Under the pieces are notes generated by a model, which saw nothing but the letters and a program-made list of their open reading frames with translations, had not been told where the DNA came from and did no database searches. Shown here piece by piece: positions 35,222-43,790 of a stretch of DNA of 53,820 nt. Origin of the DNA: Clostridia bacterium DTU025 (GTDB lineage Bacteria > Bacillota > DTU025). How positions within the stretch are numbered: position 1 is the first letter of the stretch; each line of letters starts with the position of its first letter. Location of the stretch: NCBI GenBank assembly GCA_001513145.1, contig LFSP01000025.1, forward strand, positions 12,967 through 66,786, read 5' to 3'. Made by a program: the position numbers and the translations under genes.

Positions 35222-36297
35222 GCGCCCACCCTTCTATACGCCTCAATCCGCACGAGGCTCTCCCGTCTGACCTCCAGGAGCTTTCCAACCCTGGCGAACT
35301 CCACAGCGATGGGTTTCAAAGACTGCTCGATCCTGTCAGGATCCCCGATGGCCACCACGGTGACGGGGTTCACCGCCACCGGCCTCTGGTTCACCAGCAC
35401 CACCGGACCGATGCATCGGACGGAGCTGGTGGCCACGATCCTCTCCCCGCCCACCTGGGCCCCGAGGGCGCCTGCGGAGAACACCGCGTTGAGGATGCTT
35501 CCGACGTCGCGTTCATGTACTATCTCCTGGAAAGACCAGGCCTGCGGGGCATCGTAAGCGGCGATCACGACGCCAGGGCCTTCCATCTCAACGAGACCGG
35601 CCTCCATCCTAGCCGTGGCCAGTGCCGCCTGCAGCGCTTCCACCTCTGCGGAAAGCGCCCTGACCTGAAGGGCCGGATCGCCGGGCTCGAACGATACCCG
35701 GCCCGCGGAAACCGTCAGCTCAATGGCCTCGGCCGAGCGCGCGATGATGGGATCCTGCTCGATGAGGGCCACGGTGTCAGCGGAGAGCGCGCCCTGGCGG
35801 TCCTGCACCCCCGAGTCGCTGCCGTGCGGGGTAACCAGTATGTAAGCGGGGGTGTCTCTGTTGTACGCTCCGACCCTCGGATCGTCCGCCAGGATCTTGG
35901 CCAGGCGTTCCCGGGCCGCTGCGGTTCGATGGGCCTCGGCAGCCTGCGCCACCTCTCCGGCGCCGGCAGCCAGAAGCCTTCCGACATCCTCCACGGTGCG
36001 CGCCGACTTCAGCATCTGGCCCCAGGTGGCGGCCACCAACACCGCCTCAGACCCGGGGTCAAGCGCGCCCACCGCCTGCTCGATGTAGGCCGCCGCGCCG
36101 CTACGGGCAAGGTCAGCGGCGTTCATCTCCCCGGGAAGCGCGATCAGCCCGATGTGCCTGCCGATGACCACGGCGTCGAAGAGCAGCACCACCGAGGCCA
36201 GAAAGAGCAGGGCCAGCCGGTTCAGCCCGCCGCTTCTGACCTTCATGGCCCGCCTCATCCTGACGCGGCGACGCCTCAGCGTCACGCTATTGGGCAT
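35218..36297 (-). CDS. DUF881 family protein, second copy
   Basis: About 359 residues. A basic N-terminus and a membrane anchor (LALLFLASVVLLFDAVVIG) lead to an extracellular helical part (about 60-210) and a C-terminal DUF881 domain (GPGVVIAAYDAP ... GGERIVATSSVRCIGPVVLVNQRPV ... AIGDPDRIEQSL). DUF881 proteins are exported anchors of unknown role; some occur near cell-division genes. The start is uncertain: the ATG at 36297 is taken; another at 36246 has GAGG upstream. It is a diverged tandem copy of the next gene and overlaps it by 11 bp. Confidence 0.85.
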   Translation of the reverse strand: MPNSVTLRRRRVRMRRAMKVRSGGLNRLALLFLASVVLLFDAVVIGRHIGLIALPGEMNAADLARSGAAAYIEQAVGALDPGSEAVLVAATWGQMLKSARTVEDVGRLLAAGAGEVAQAAEAHRTAAARERLAKILADDPRVGAYNRDTPAYILVTPHGSDSGVQDRQGALSADTVALIEQDPIIARSAEAIELTVSAGRVSFEPGDPALQVRALSAEVEALQAALATARMEAGLVEMEGPGVVIAAYDAPQAWSFQEIVHERDVGSILNAVFSAGALGAQVGGERIVATSSVRCIGPVVLVNQRPVAVNPVTVVAIGDPDRIEQSLKPIAVEFARVGKLLEVRRESLVRIEAYRRVGA

Positions 36298-37363
36298 GGT
36301 AGGCCGATACGCTAAGCGACTCAAAGCGCTCAACTTCCATTCGGATCCCCCATCGCCTGAGGGAGTTTGCTATCAAGTCGAGGCTGCTGTCAAGCACTTC
36401 AGGATCGCCGATGGCCTTTATCACCACGGGATTCACCGGGATGGGCCTCTGGTTCACCAGGATTTGGGCGCCGGCCGACCGTATGGACGACGTGGGCGTA
36501 AGCCTTTGCCCGCCCACCTCCACCGCCTGCGCCCCGGCTGCGAACAGCTCGTTGACAATGTCGCGGATGTCGTTCTCCTGCACCACCTCGTCGCCGCTGA
36601 AACCGCCCTCCGCGTCATACACCGATACCACTATGCCTCTGCCCGTCATGGAGGCGCGGCCCGAAAACCGTCTGACCTCGTCGAGGGCGACGCGAAGCGC
36701 CTCCACTTCATCCCTGAGGATCCTCACTCGGTCCTGCATCGTCCTGACGGTGACCACGTTGGCCTTGCCCGACGAGATCTCAACGTCAATGGGGTTCGAC
36801 AGCCCCTGCAGCACCGGGTGCCTCTGGATGGCGTCGATCACGTGGGTGGGCAGCACCCGGCTGGCATCGTCCACCACTATACGCCCGTCCTGCCCCGCCA
36901 TGACGCTGATGATGGCCTGGCCCGTCACCGACGTGACGGACGGGTCGGAGTTGATGATGCTCACCACCGCTTCACGTCGGCGGTTCTCCTGCTCGCGTTC
37001 GAGCACGTCGGCGGTGGCCCGTCCGTAGTACCCGATGGTGTTGGCGATGGACTGCGCGTCGTTCGCCTTGGAGATCTCAAACTTGAACTTGGCCAGGGCC
37101 TCCCTGACAGCGGTGTTCCGGTCCAGGCCGAGCCTGACCGCCTGCGCCTCGTAGTAATCCGCCAACGCCGAGGCGCCGGCCTTCAGAAGCTCGGTGTCGG
37201 ATACCTCGCCGGGGAAGCTGATGAGCTCTGCCGACCTGGCCAGAACGAGTATGTTCACCACCAGCAGCAGTATCACCACGCCGGTAAGCCAGTTCCTCCC
37301 GGTGATGGACTGGCGCTTAACAGCTGGCCTCAACCTCGCCTTGCCGTTCACGGATGCCCACAC
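36287..37363 (-). CDS. DUF881 family protein, first copy
   Basis: 358 residues. The same layout as its neighbour: N-terminal anchor (LTGVVILLLVVNILVLARSAELISFPGE, partly quoted), a helical extracellular part, a coiled-coil-like stretch (about 205-230) and a C-terminal DUF881 domain with GGQRLTPTSSIRSAGAQILVNQ and VIKAIGDPEVLDSSL. The GTG at 37363 follows the dgkA stop codon directly, with GGAAG upstream. Both copies keep the region ELISFPGE / GLIALPGE after the anchor, showing shared ancestry. Confidence 0.87.
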   Translation of the reverse strand: MWASVNGKARLRPAVKRQSITGRNWLTGVVILLLVVNILVLARSAELISFPGEVSDTELLKAGASALADYYEAQAVRLGLDRNTAVREALAKFKFEISKANDAQSIANTIGYYGRATADVLEREQENRRREAVVSIINSDPSVTSVTGQAIISVMAGQDGRIVVDDASRVLPTHVIDAIQRHPVLQGLSNPIDVEISSGKANVVTVRTMQDRVRILRDEVEALRVALDEVRRFSGRASMTGRGIVVSVYDAEGGFSGDEVVQENDIRDIVNELFAAGAQAVEVGGQRLTPTSSIRSAGAQILVNQRPIPVNPVVIKAIGDPEVLDSSLDLIANSLRRWGIRMEVERFESLSVSAYHAQ

Positions 37364-37738
37364 CTACTTCCTGACCGGAATCAATGACAAAAGATAAGGC
37401 CCAAAGACGACTATTCCGACGACGACGGCCGCTATGGAGGTCACCAGCACCGCAGCAGCGGCGATGTTCTTCACCCTGGCGGCCAGCGGGCTGTAGCCGG
37501 GCATTGCCAGGTCGACGCAGCCCTCGATGGCGGTGTTGACCAGCTCCGCCACGATCACCATGGCGGACGCCACGGCCACCAGCGCCACCTCCGCCGCCGG
37601 CACGCGAAGCCCCGCAGCCAAGAGCACGGCGCCTATGGCCGCCGCCGCATGGATCCTGAGGTTGCGCTCGTTGGCCAGCGCCTGGCCCAGGCCGATCCAT
37701 GCGTACTTGAAGCTCTCAGCCAGGTTGCGAGCTTTCAA
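37364..37738 (-). CDS. dgkA: Diacylglycerol/undecaprenol kinase
   Basis: 124 residues, three membrane segments. The DagK motifs NERNLRIH and AELVNTAIEGCVDL are present. In Gram-positive bacteria the enzyme phosphorylates undecaprenol for wall synthesis. It is located 12 bp after ybeY, as in B. subtilis (ybeY-dgkA-cdd-era), but cdd is separated from it here by three genes. Confidence 0.95.
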   Translation of the reverse strand: MKARNLAESFKYAWIGLGQALANERNLRIHAAAAIGAVLLAAGLRVPAAEVALVAVASAMVIVAELVNTAIEGCVDLAMPGYSPLAARVKNIAAAAVLVTSIAAVVVGIVVFGPYLLSLIPVRK

Positions 37739-37750
37739 CTTGAGCCCTCC

Positions 37751-38284
37751 CTATCCGGCCAGGCCCATCGCGGACATCACGTACTCCTCGACCCTGCGCA
37801 TCCTCGCCTGGTCTTCGGTGTTCTCGTGGTCGTAGCCCAGCAGGTGCAGCGCCCCGTGAACCGCCAGGTAGCACACTTCCCTGATGAGGGAATGCCCGTA
37901 ATCTGCGGCCTGCTCTACAGCTCTGGGCATGCATATCACTATATCGCCCAGAAGGTCGCAGGCGTCCCCCGCCAGCGACTCCTCCGGGGGCTGTATATCA
38001 GGTATGTCAGGCAGCACGGCTATGTCGCCCTCCGGAGGGTCGTACACCGCCAGCTCACCCGGCTCGCACATGGGGAACGACAGCACGTCCGTTACGCCCT
38101 CGACCCCCCGATAGGCCGAATTGAGCCTGGCTATCTCGTCGTTTCCCACCAGGCTTACCGCAACTTCATACGAATCACTGTGCGTCGTCAGGTTCAACGC
38201 CAGCGACACCACCCTGCTGATGGCTTCCATCAGCTCCTGGCTGACTGGCACCTCCGTCTGCCTGTTGATTATCTCCGTCGGCAT
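37751..38284 (-). CDS. ybeY: Endoribonuclease YbeY
   Basis: 177 residues. The zinc motif HGALHLLGYDHE is intact and DVLSFPM is the conserved upstream motif. YbeY matures 16S rRNA 3' ends and takes part in 70S quality control. The ATG at 38284 follows AAGGAGAGG. Its first 110 bases overlap the end of the PgpH/YqfF gene in another frame, an unusually long overlap. Confidence 0.96.
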   Translation of the reverse strand: MPTEIINRQTEVPVSQELMEAISRVVSLALNLTTHSDSYEVAVSLVGNDEIARLNSAYRGVEGVTDVLSFPMCEPGELAVYDPPEGDIAVLPDIPDIQPPEESLAGDACDLLGDIVICMPRAVEQAADYGHSLIREVCYLAVHGALHLLGYDHENTEDQARMRRVEEYVMSAMGLAG

Positions 38285-40400
38285 CAGCCGCCTCTCCTTC
38301 CCCTTCGGCCCTACTGCGCACCGGCAAGTCAGGGTACTCCACTCTCTCGTGGTACACTCCGGACAGCACTTCAAGGAACGCGTTCTGGATGCTGTTGAGG
38401 TCGCGCAGCGTGAGGTTGCACTGGTCCAGTTGCCCATCGTTGAGTTTCCCCCAGATCACCTTCCGCACTGCGTTCTTGATCTGCCACGGCGACGTGTCGG
38501 AAAGCGATCGCACCGCCGCCTCCACGGCGTCCGCCAGCATCACGATGGCCGCCTCCGTGGTCTGCGGCACGGGCCCCGGATAGCGGAAGTCCTCTTCATC
38601 CACTGCGGAGTCCTTCGACTCGGTGGTGGCGCGATGGTAGAAGTACGACACCAGTCCGGTCCCATGGTGCTGACGGATTATGTCAACCACCGCCGGCGGC
38701 AGCCTGTGGGCGCGCGCTAGGTCCACCCCGTCCTTGGCGTGGGACGTTATCACCAACGTGGACAGGGCGGGGCTTATCTTGTCGTGCGGGTTGCCCTGGG
38801 CGAACTGGTTCTCCACGAAGAAGTAGGGGCGCTTCAGCTTACCCACGTCGTGGTAGAGCGCTCCCACCCTCACCAGCAGCGCGTCTGCGCCAACAGCCTG
38901 AGCCGCAGTCTCGGCCAGGTTAGCCACGAGTATCGAATGATGGTAAGTTCCAGGAGCCTCTATCAACAGGCGCTTGAGCAGCGGATGGCTGGGGTTGCTC
39001 AGCTCCAGAAGGCGCATGGGCGACGTCATGCCGAACAGCGCCTCGAAAAAGGGCAGGGAACCTAGGGTCATCACGGTGGATATTATACCATTGGCCCAAC
39101 CGGCATACCAAACCGTCATGACCTCGCCGTCGCGGGTCACCAGGCCGTACAACACCGACGCCAACGACATCGCCACTCCGATGTAGGCCACCGCACGGGT
39201 CATGCTCACCCTGTCCTTGAGGCCGGATACCGAGTACGCCCCGGCGGCACCAGCCGCCAGGCTGACCAGCATGGGGAACGCGTTGCCCCCCAGCACGATG
39301 CCGACCAGCACCGAAAGGGGTATGTTGAGCGTGAGGGCGACTTCCAGCGACACCAGGGCCGACACCACCATGGTGGCGAAGGCCGTCGGCACCAGCTGCG
39401 CGGCAAGCTGGGCCTGAACCAGGCTGGTGAGCAAGCCCGCAGCCAGGAGCACCACCGCGCACGCGATGGCCACCAGCGCCAGAACTCGGGCGTCGAGAGG
39501 GACGCGTCTGGTGAATGACCTGCCGTATGCGCCCACGTACAGCATCCCCATGCCAACCAGGCCCGCTACGCTGAACCAGCCCATCACATTCCTGCCGGCG
39601 CCCAGAAGGCCCAGGTCCTCGAGGATGGCGATCTGGTCCGCGTCGGCCACGTCGCCCCTTCTGATGATGTTCTGCCCCTTGAAGACGTAGACCGGCTGCA
39701 CCCTGTCGGCTTCCTCCGCCGCGGCCCGCTCCACCCTGGCCAGGTCCAGCGCAAGGTTGGGCGATATCGCCTTCGAGACCACGGCCGTCACAGCGGCGTT
39801 CCATTCCGGGGCAAGCCCCAGCCGCGTGAGGTCATCGGTGACTCCGGCCCTCACCTGCTGGAGGTTGTCTTCAGAGATCCTCACGTTCCGCATGGTGCTG
39901 GCGGTGAGGCTCACCGCTATCTGCCTGGCAGCATCCAGCTGAGAGGGCTCTATCCGAGCAAGGGCCGTGAGCTCGGCCTCGGTCAGGTTCATGGGGTTGC
40001 TCTCCAGCCCATTGAAGGCTGCCCTTCCCACCTGGGCCGCAGACGCCCCGGAGCCGGCATCGTGCCGAGCCTGGTGCACGGCGTTGAAAGCCGCCTCCAC
40101 CGCCTCCTCTGCCATGTAAGCGTACGCCGGGTTTATCTCGTAGTTCGCGGGATCGTTGGGCGCGTTCCTGACGTACGTCCTCCGCGCCTCCTCCTGCAGC
40201 CTCTCCGTGGCGGGCCTGTTCACGATGGTCCTGGGCGCATCGATGTCCCTCTTGGCCAGCTGGCCCACTTCCAGCGACACCGACTGCGGCAGCACCGACC
40301 AGGCGATGATCACCGTGAGCGCCACTAACGTGACGGCCGCCACCACGGACGCAGGCGATATCGCCCTGAGCCGCCTCCACAGCTGTGAGATGGGCTTCAC
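38175..40400 (-). CDS. 7TM-HD protein YqfF (PgpH-like c-di-AMP phosphodiesterase)
   Basis: 741 residues. An N-terminal membrane segment precedes an extracellular 7TMR-HDED domain (about 50-275), then about seven membrane segments (to about 475), then a cytoplasmic HD domain with PGTYHHSILVANLAE and ALYHDVGKL. In Listeria PgpH hydrolyses c-di-AMP. The HD ligands are complete. The C-terminus carries an extra 35 residues rich in Gly, Asp, Gln and Ala (about 705-741) that overlaps ybeY and may be dispensable. Order phoH-yqfF-ybeY is conserved. Confidence 0.93.
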   Translation of the reverse strand: MKPISQLWRRLRAISPASVVAAVTLVALTVIIAWSVLPQSVSLEVGQLAKRDIDAPRTIVNRPATERLQEEARRTYVRNAPNDPANYEINPAYAYMAEEAVEAAFNAVHQARHDAGSGASAAQVGRAAFNGLESNPMNLTEAELTALARIEPSQLDAARQIAVSLTASTMRNVRISEDNLQQVRAGVTDDLTRLGLAPEWNAAVTAVVSKAISPNLALDLARVERAAAEEADRVQPVYVFKGQNIIRRGDVADADQIAILEDLGLLGAGRNVMGWFSVAGLVGMGMLYVGAYGRSFTRRVPLDARVLALVAIACAVVLLAAGLLTSLVQAQLAAQLVPTAFATMVVSALVSLEVALTLNIPLSVLVGIVLGGNAFPMLVSLAAGAAGAYSVSGLKDRVSMTRAVAYIGVAMSLASVLYGLVTRDGEVMTVWYAGWANGIISTVMTLGSLPFFEALFGMTSPMRLLELSNPSHPLLKRLLIEAPGTYHHSILVANLAETAAQAVGADALLVRVGALYHDVGKLKRPYFFVENQFAQGNPHDKISPALSTLVITSHAKDGVDLARAHRLPPAVVDIIRQHHGTGLVSYFYHRATTESKDSAVDEEDFRYPGPVPQTTEAAIVMLADAVEAAVRSLSDTSPWQIKNAVRKVIWGKLNDGQLDQCNLTLRDLNSIQNAFLEVLSGVYHERVEYPDLPVRSRAEGEGEAADADGDNQQADGGASQPGADGSHQQGGVAGVEPDDAQ

Positions 40401-41386
40401 CTGTCGTCACCCCGCCTCTCCATGGCCGCATCGTGCCGCTCGTAAGCCAGAATGATCTTCTGGACGAGCTCATGCCTGACCACGTCCTGATCGGTCAAGT
40501 ACATGAACGCTATCCCCGGGATCCCCGCAAGCACCGTCCTGACCTCTTCCAGCCCGGAAAACTGCCTTCGGGGCAAGTCCACCTGCGTGATATCGCCAGT
40601 TACCACCGCCTTCGACGCGCGGCCCAGCCTGGTCAGGAACATCTTCATCTGCTCAGATGTGGTGTTCTGTGCCTCGTCCAGGATGATGAAGGCGTTCTCA
40701 AGGGTGCGGCCGCGCATGTACGCCAGTGGGGCTATCTCTATGATGCCGCGATCGCGGTAACGCTCGTACACCTCCAGCCCGAGGATATCGAACAGCGCAT
40801 CGTACAGCGGGCGCAGGTACGGGTCCACCTTCTCCTGCAGGTCTCCTGGAAGGAATCCAAGCTTCTCCCCGGCCTCAACCGCCGGACGAGTGAGCACGAT
40901 CCGCTCCACCTTCTTGGCCTTGAAATCAGCGATGGCCATCGCCACCGCCAAGTAAGTCTTGCCGGTTCCGGCAGGACCGATGCCGAACACGATATCGTTC
41001 CTGCGCATCGCGTCGATGTACTGCTTCTGACCCAACGTGCGAGGGCGAATCTGTTTGCCCCTGGCTGTGACCTGTATGACATCGCCCAGGATCGACGTGA
41101 GGGTCTCCGCCTTACCCTGGGACGCCAGGTCAGCCGAGTACTTCACCTCTCGAGCTGTCACCCGCACCCCGGAGCGGACGGCCGACTGCAAGTCGCTGAG
41201 CACCCTTACCGCCAAGTCAACGCCGGACTGGTTGCCGCCTATCGACACCTCCCCGTTGCGGACGACGATGGTGCAACCTGACAGCCGCTCCAGCAGGCGA
41301 AGGTGTTCGTCCCTGTTGCCCAAGACGGCGGCCGCCTCAGCGTTGCTTGATAGGGTGAACCTGGTCTCAACTGTCGGACTACTCAA
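40397..41386 (-). CDS. phoH: PhoH family ATPase
   Basis: 329 residues. Walker A GPAGTGKTYLAVAMA, Walker B FIILDEAQN and SRIGTKAVVTGDITQVDLP-like region RASKAVVTGDITQ mark the PhoH ATPase, linked to RNA metabolism. The start is a TTG at 41386; AGGAGG lies 12 bases upstream. Between them an ATG opens a five-codon frame that ends across the TTG, which could couple translation. The stop overlaps the yqfF start. Confidence 0.93.
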   Translation of the reverse strand: MSSPTVETRFTLSSNAEAAAVLGNRDEHLRLLERLSGCTIVVRNGEVSIGGNQSGVDLAVRVLSDLQSAVRSGVRVTAREVKYSADLASQGKAETLTSILGDVIQVTARGKQIRPRTLGQKQYIDAMRRNDIVFGIGPAGTGKTYLAVAMAIADFKAKKVERIVLTRPAVEAGEKLGFLPGDLQEKVDPYLRPLYDALFDILGLEVYERYRDRGIIEIAPLAYMRGRTLENAFIILDEAQNTTSEQMKMFLTRLGRASKAVVTGDITQVDLPRRQFSGLEEVRTVLAGIPGIAFMYLTDQDVVRHELVQKIILAYERHDAAMERRGDDR

Positions 41387-41410
41387 ATGCAGTCATTACC
41401 TCCTGGTCAG

Positions 41411-42568
41411 TCAGGCGCGGTCGCGCCTAGATGTTGGCTGGGCGATGCCCTCTACCGTCTCCACTATGACAACTGCTCTAATGAGGCCGTTCTCCAAATC
41501 GACTACTCGCTCCACGACGCTGGCTACTTCAGCCCCGTCGCCGATGCGTTCCACATACTCCATGGCACGCGCCCTGGCCTCCGCCAAGGCCATCGACGCC
41601 GCCTCTTCCCTCGAGATGTGCACTGTGTGGGTGGACAGCTCGTGCACCACCAGCCACCTCAGCTCGATGGCGCCGGCTCCTGCCCTGAACTCTTCCACAT
41701 CGTAAGCCTCGAATCCCACCTGCCCGCCGAGGTTCACCTCGCGGCCCCCGAAGGCCACCACAAACCTTCTGGCAATTCTGCCAGTTCTGAGCCTCACCTG
41801 AACGGACTGTGGCGCGTCGGCCGCGAACTCCCGCCATACTCTGCCCCGCACGATCGCCCTTGCCTGGGCCGACTCGCCCCCCTGCGCCGGAGCCGACACC
41901 AGCAGGTCGCCCTTGGCAACCACGTCGCCCTCCGCCACGTGGGACGTGCCTTCCAGCACTATCACCTGGGTTATCAGGGCATCGGCGCTGGAGACCAGAT
42001 CTATGGGGCCTTTGGGCACGTGGGGGATCTCCTTCTCCGCCACGGTGACGGTGAGGACCACCCCTCGCAGCTCCACCCCGACAAAGGCGAGGCCGTCCAC
42101 TTCCGCCCAGAGCTTGTTCCTTATGTGGTCGCAGTCCACAGCGGACCGGAGCATCCTGGGCCGCACGCCGCTGCCTTCTAGCAGCCTCACTATGCGGGCG
42201 GCGATATCGTCGGACGCCCCCACAACATCTATCCGCCACACGAACGATGCCAGCGCCAGAATAGTTCCAAAGAACGCTATGGCCCCCACCAGCGCGGTCT
42301 TGCGGCGCCAGACGGCCTGGAGCAGAAACGGAGCTCCGCCCCGCCTGAAAGCCAGCACCCTGCAGCCCGACCCGCGCTGCGCCTGTACCATCCGACGATA
42401 GTCGGCCACTCCAACCCTGGCGGTCACCGCCGACGGCCCAACGAAGCTCACGTCTGCGAACTCGATGCCCATGTCCATGCACTTGGACAGGAACGAGCCC
42501 ACGGAGCCGCCTGTGACCACGATTATAACATATCCCCTGATCCACTCCCACACGCCGGGTCGGCCCAT
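41411..42568 (-). CDS. yqfD: Sporulation protein YqfD
   Basis: 385 residues. An N-terminal domain (about 1-85), a membrane segment (ALVGAIAFFGTILALASFVW) and a large extracytoplasmic part with VVGASDDIAARIVRLLEGSGVRPRML-like region fit YqfD (partial resemblance to FtsQ-like POTRA domains). YqfD is made in the mother cell in B. subtilis and needed for normal spores. The start overlaps or abuts yqfC (42570). Confidence 0.9.
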   Translation of the reverse strand: MGRPGVWEWIRGYVIIVVTGGSVGSFLSKCMDMGIEFADVSFVGPSAVTARVGVADYRRMVQAQRGSGCRVLAFRRGGAPFLLQAVWRRKTALVGAIAFFGTILALASFVWRIDVVGASDDIAARIVRLLEGSGVRPRMLRSAVDCDHIRNKLWAEVDGLAFVGVELRGVVLTVTVAEKEIPHVPKGPIDLVSSADALITQVIVLEGTSHVAEGDVVAKGDLLVSAPAQGGESAQARAIVRGRVWREFAADAPQSVQVRLRTGRIARRFVVAFGGREVNLGGQVGFEAYDVEEFRAGAGAIELRWLVVHELSTHTVHISREEAASMALAEARARAMEYVERIGDGAEVASVVERVVDLENGLIRAVVIVETVEGIAQPTSRRDRA

Positions 42569-42569
42569 G

Positions 42570-42866
42570 TCACTGGGCCTCCCCAGGACCGAAGCTCACG
42601 CTGTGAAGAGTGCCCTGCACTATGACGTACTGCTTCGACAGGGCCACAAGCTTCAGGCCCTTTCCGCACACGCGCACAGGGCCCAGACGCGTGAGCACCA
42701 CTAGTCTGGAGGGGGTATACTCTGCCACGCCCTGGTGGTTCTCAAGCCCCAGGCGCTCGTTGCCCTCCAGCGTGATGAGGGGATGTTCGAACAGGACGTC
42801 TCCCCTGGCGCCCAGGACTCGCCATGCCCGGGCGCCGATGCTGCGGCCAGCTCCGTGTTGAGCCAC
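42570..42866 (-). CDS. yqfC: Sporulation protein YqfC
   Basis: About 98 residues. FEHPLITLEGNERLGLENHQ, then LVVLTRLGPVRVCGKGLKLVALSKQ, follow the YqfC pattern (hPxITh.G...hENHxGV). The GTG at 42866 is preferred since GAGGGG lies 7 bases upstream and the product has the family length; the frame is open further upstream without support. Forms a pair with yqfD. A sigma-E control is expected from B. subtilis, but I see only a weak -10-like CATACT upstream. Confidence 0.85.
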   Translation of the reverse strand: MAQHGAGRSIGARAWRVLGARGDVLFEHPLITLEGNERLGLENHQGVAEYTPSRLVVLTRLGPVRVCGKGLKLVALSKQYVIVQGTLHSVSFGPGEAQ

Positions 42867-43015
42867 TGCTCTACCCCTCGGCAGGGCCTGGTATGGGTGG
42901 AACCCCGCCGTGATAGGAGTATGCCCTCGCCGGGCAGGCAATGCCGGCCACGGCGGGGGCCCGTCACGGCGGCGGCTGGCCAAACCCGGACGCACCAGGC
43001 GACACCATAAGCAAG

Positions 43016-43049
43016 AGGCTCGCCCTGCGAACGCCGCGAGGGCGAGCCT
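43016..43049 (-). terminator. Hairpin after the unknown anchored protein gene
   Basis: Minus strand: AGGCTCGCCCT pairs with AGGGCGAGCCT, 11 perfect pairs around a 12-base loop, followed by CTTGCTTA. It starts 5 bp after the stop codon. The tail is only moderately T-rich. Confidence 0.6.
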
Positions 43050-43053
43050 GGCC

Positions 43054-43746
43054 TCAGGCTCGGTATCCGAACGGGCCTTTCCGCCTCCGCACAGGGGATT
43101 CCAGCACGATGGACCAGATTATCCCCTGCACCGCTGAGCGCGACCAATCCGCCGGCGCGCCGGCCCACGGGACAGGGGCCCACCGGGCGGGCTCGCTCCA
43201 TTCCTCGCTGCCGCCTTGCGGGGCATCCATCCCCGTCTCGTCGAAGTCGTCGCCTGCCCCCTCCAAGGTCGGCAGCTCCTCGGCCCATCCGTCCAGGTGG
43301 CCAAGGGAGCTCTCTCCGTCCGATGGCTTCACCGGCCGGAGCCGCTCTTGAGGCCGGCCCTGGACTCCGCCATGGTCCCTGGGGAGCTCAAGTTCAGGCA
43401 GTGACTGCAGCTCTGACACCCACTCTTGCCCCGGATGGGCCTCGGCATCCCCATAGTGCCCCTCGTGATCGCCGCCCTCGCCCTCGCCGCGCGACTCCAT
43501 CACCACCACCGGCCCCATAGGTTGGCCGGGCAGCGACGGCCACTGGGTCGGCAGCCCCAGCGGCGCGTCAGACACCTCCTCGTCGTCCGGCCGCTGCGGC
43601 AGAGGACCTGACGCCCTCCGGGCCCTCCTGGCGGCCTCTTCCTCCGCCCTTCGAAGGCCCCTGGATACCCCTCTTATCACCGATGACACGAACACCATCA
43701 GCCATACAATGGCTATAATGGCCTCAATCAGGTCCAGCGCCGCCAC
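43054..43746 (-). CDS. Unknown membrane-anchored low-complexity protein
   Basis: About 227-230 residues; not recognised. An N-terminal membrane segment (IEAIIAIVWLMVFVSSVI) is followed by an Arg/Glu region, then a long Pro/Gly/Glu-rich, probably unfolded stretch, and a C-terminal motif QGIIWSIVLESPVRRRKGPF, which looks like the conserved part. Such short C-terminal motifs (a hydrophobic helix then basic residues) are seen in anchored clostridial proteins. The GTG at 43746 overlaps the Shine-Dalgarno; a CTG at 43737 stands 8 bases behind AAGGAGG and would give a natural N-terminus (MDLIEAII). It sits between floA and yqfC, where B. subtilis has the small gene yqfB. Confidence 0.6.
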   Translation of the reverse strand: MAALDLIEAIIAIVWLMVFVSSVIRGVSRGLRRAEEEAARRARRASGPLPQRPDDEEVSDAPLGLPTQWPSLPGQPMGPVVVMESRGEGEGGDHEGHYGDAEAHPGQEWVSELQSLPELELPRDHGGVQGRPQERLRPVKPSDGESSLGHLDGWAEELPTLEGAGDDFDETGMDAPQGGSEEWSEPARWAPVPWAGAPADWSRSAVQGIIWSIVLESPVRRRKGPFGYRA

Positions 43747-43790
43747 CTCCTTCCCTCAGGTACCGTCCGCCTCTCAGAGTCGTCCAGAAC

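Noticed and set aside
42867-43015. Sigma-E promoter for yqfC-yqfD
   Set aside because: A CATACT-like -10 is present, but no matching -35 sequence stands at the right distance; too weak to annotate.
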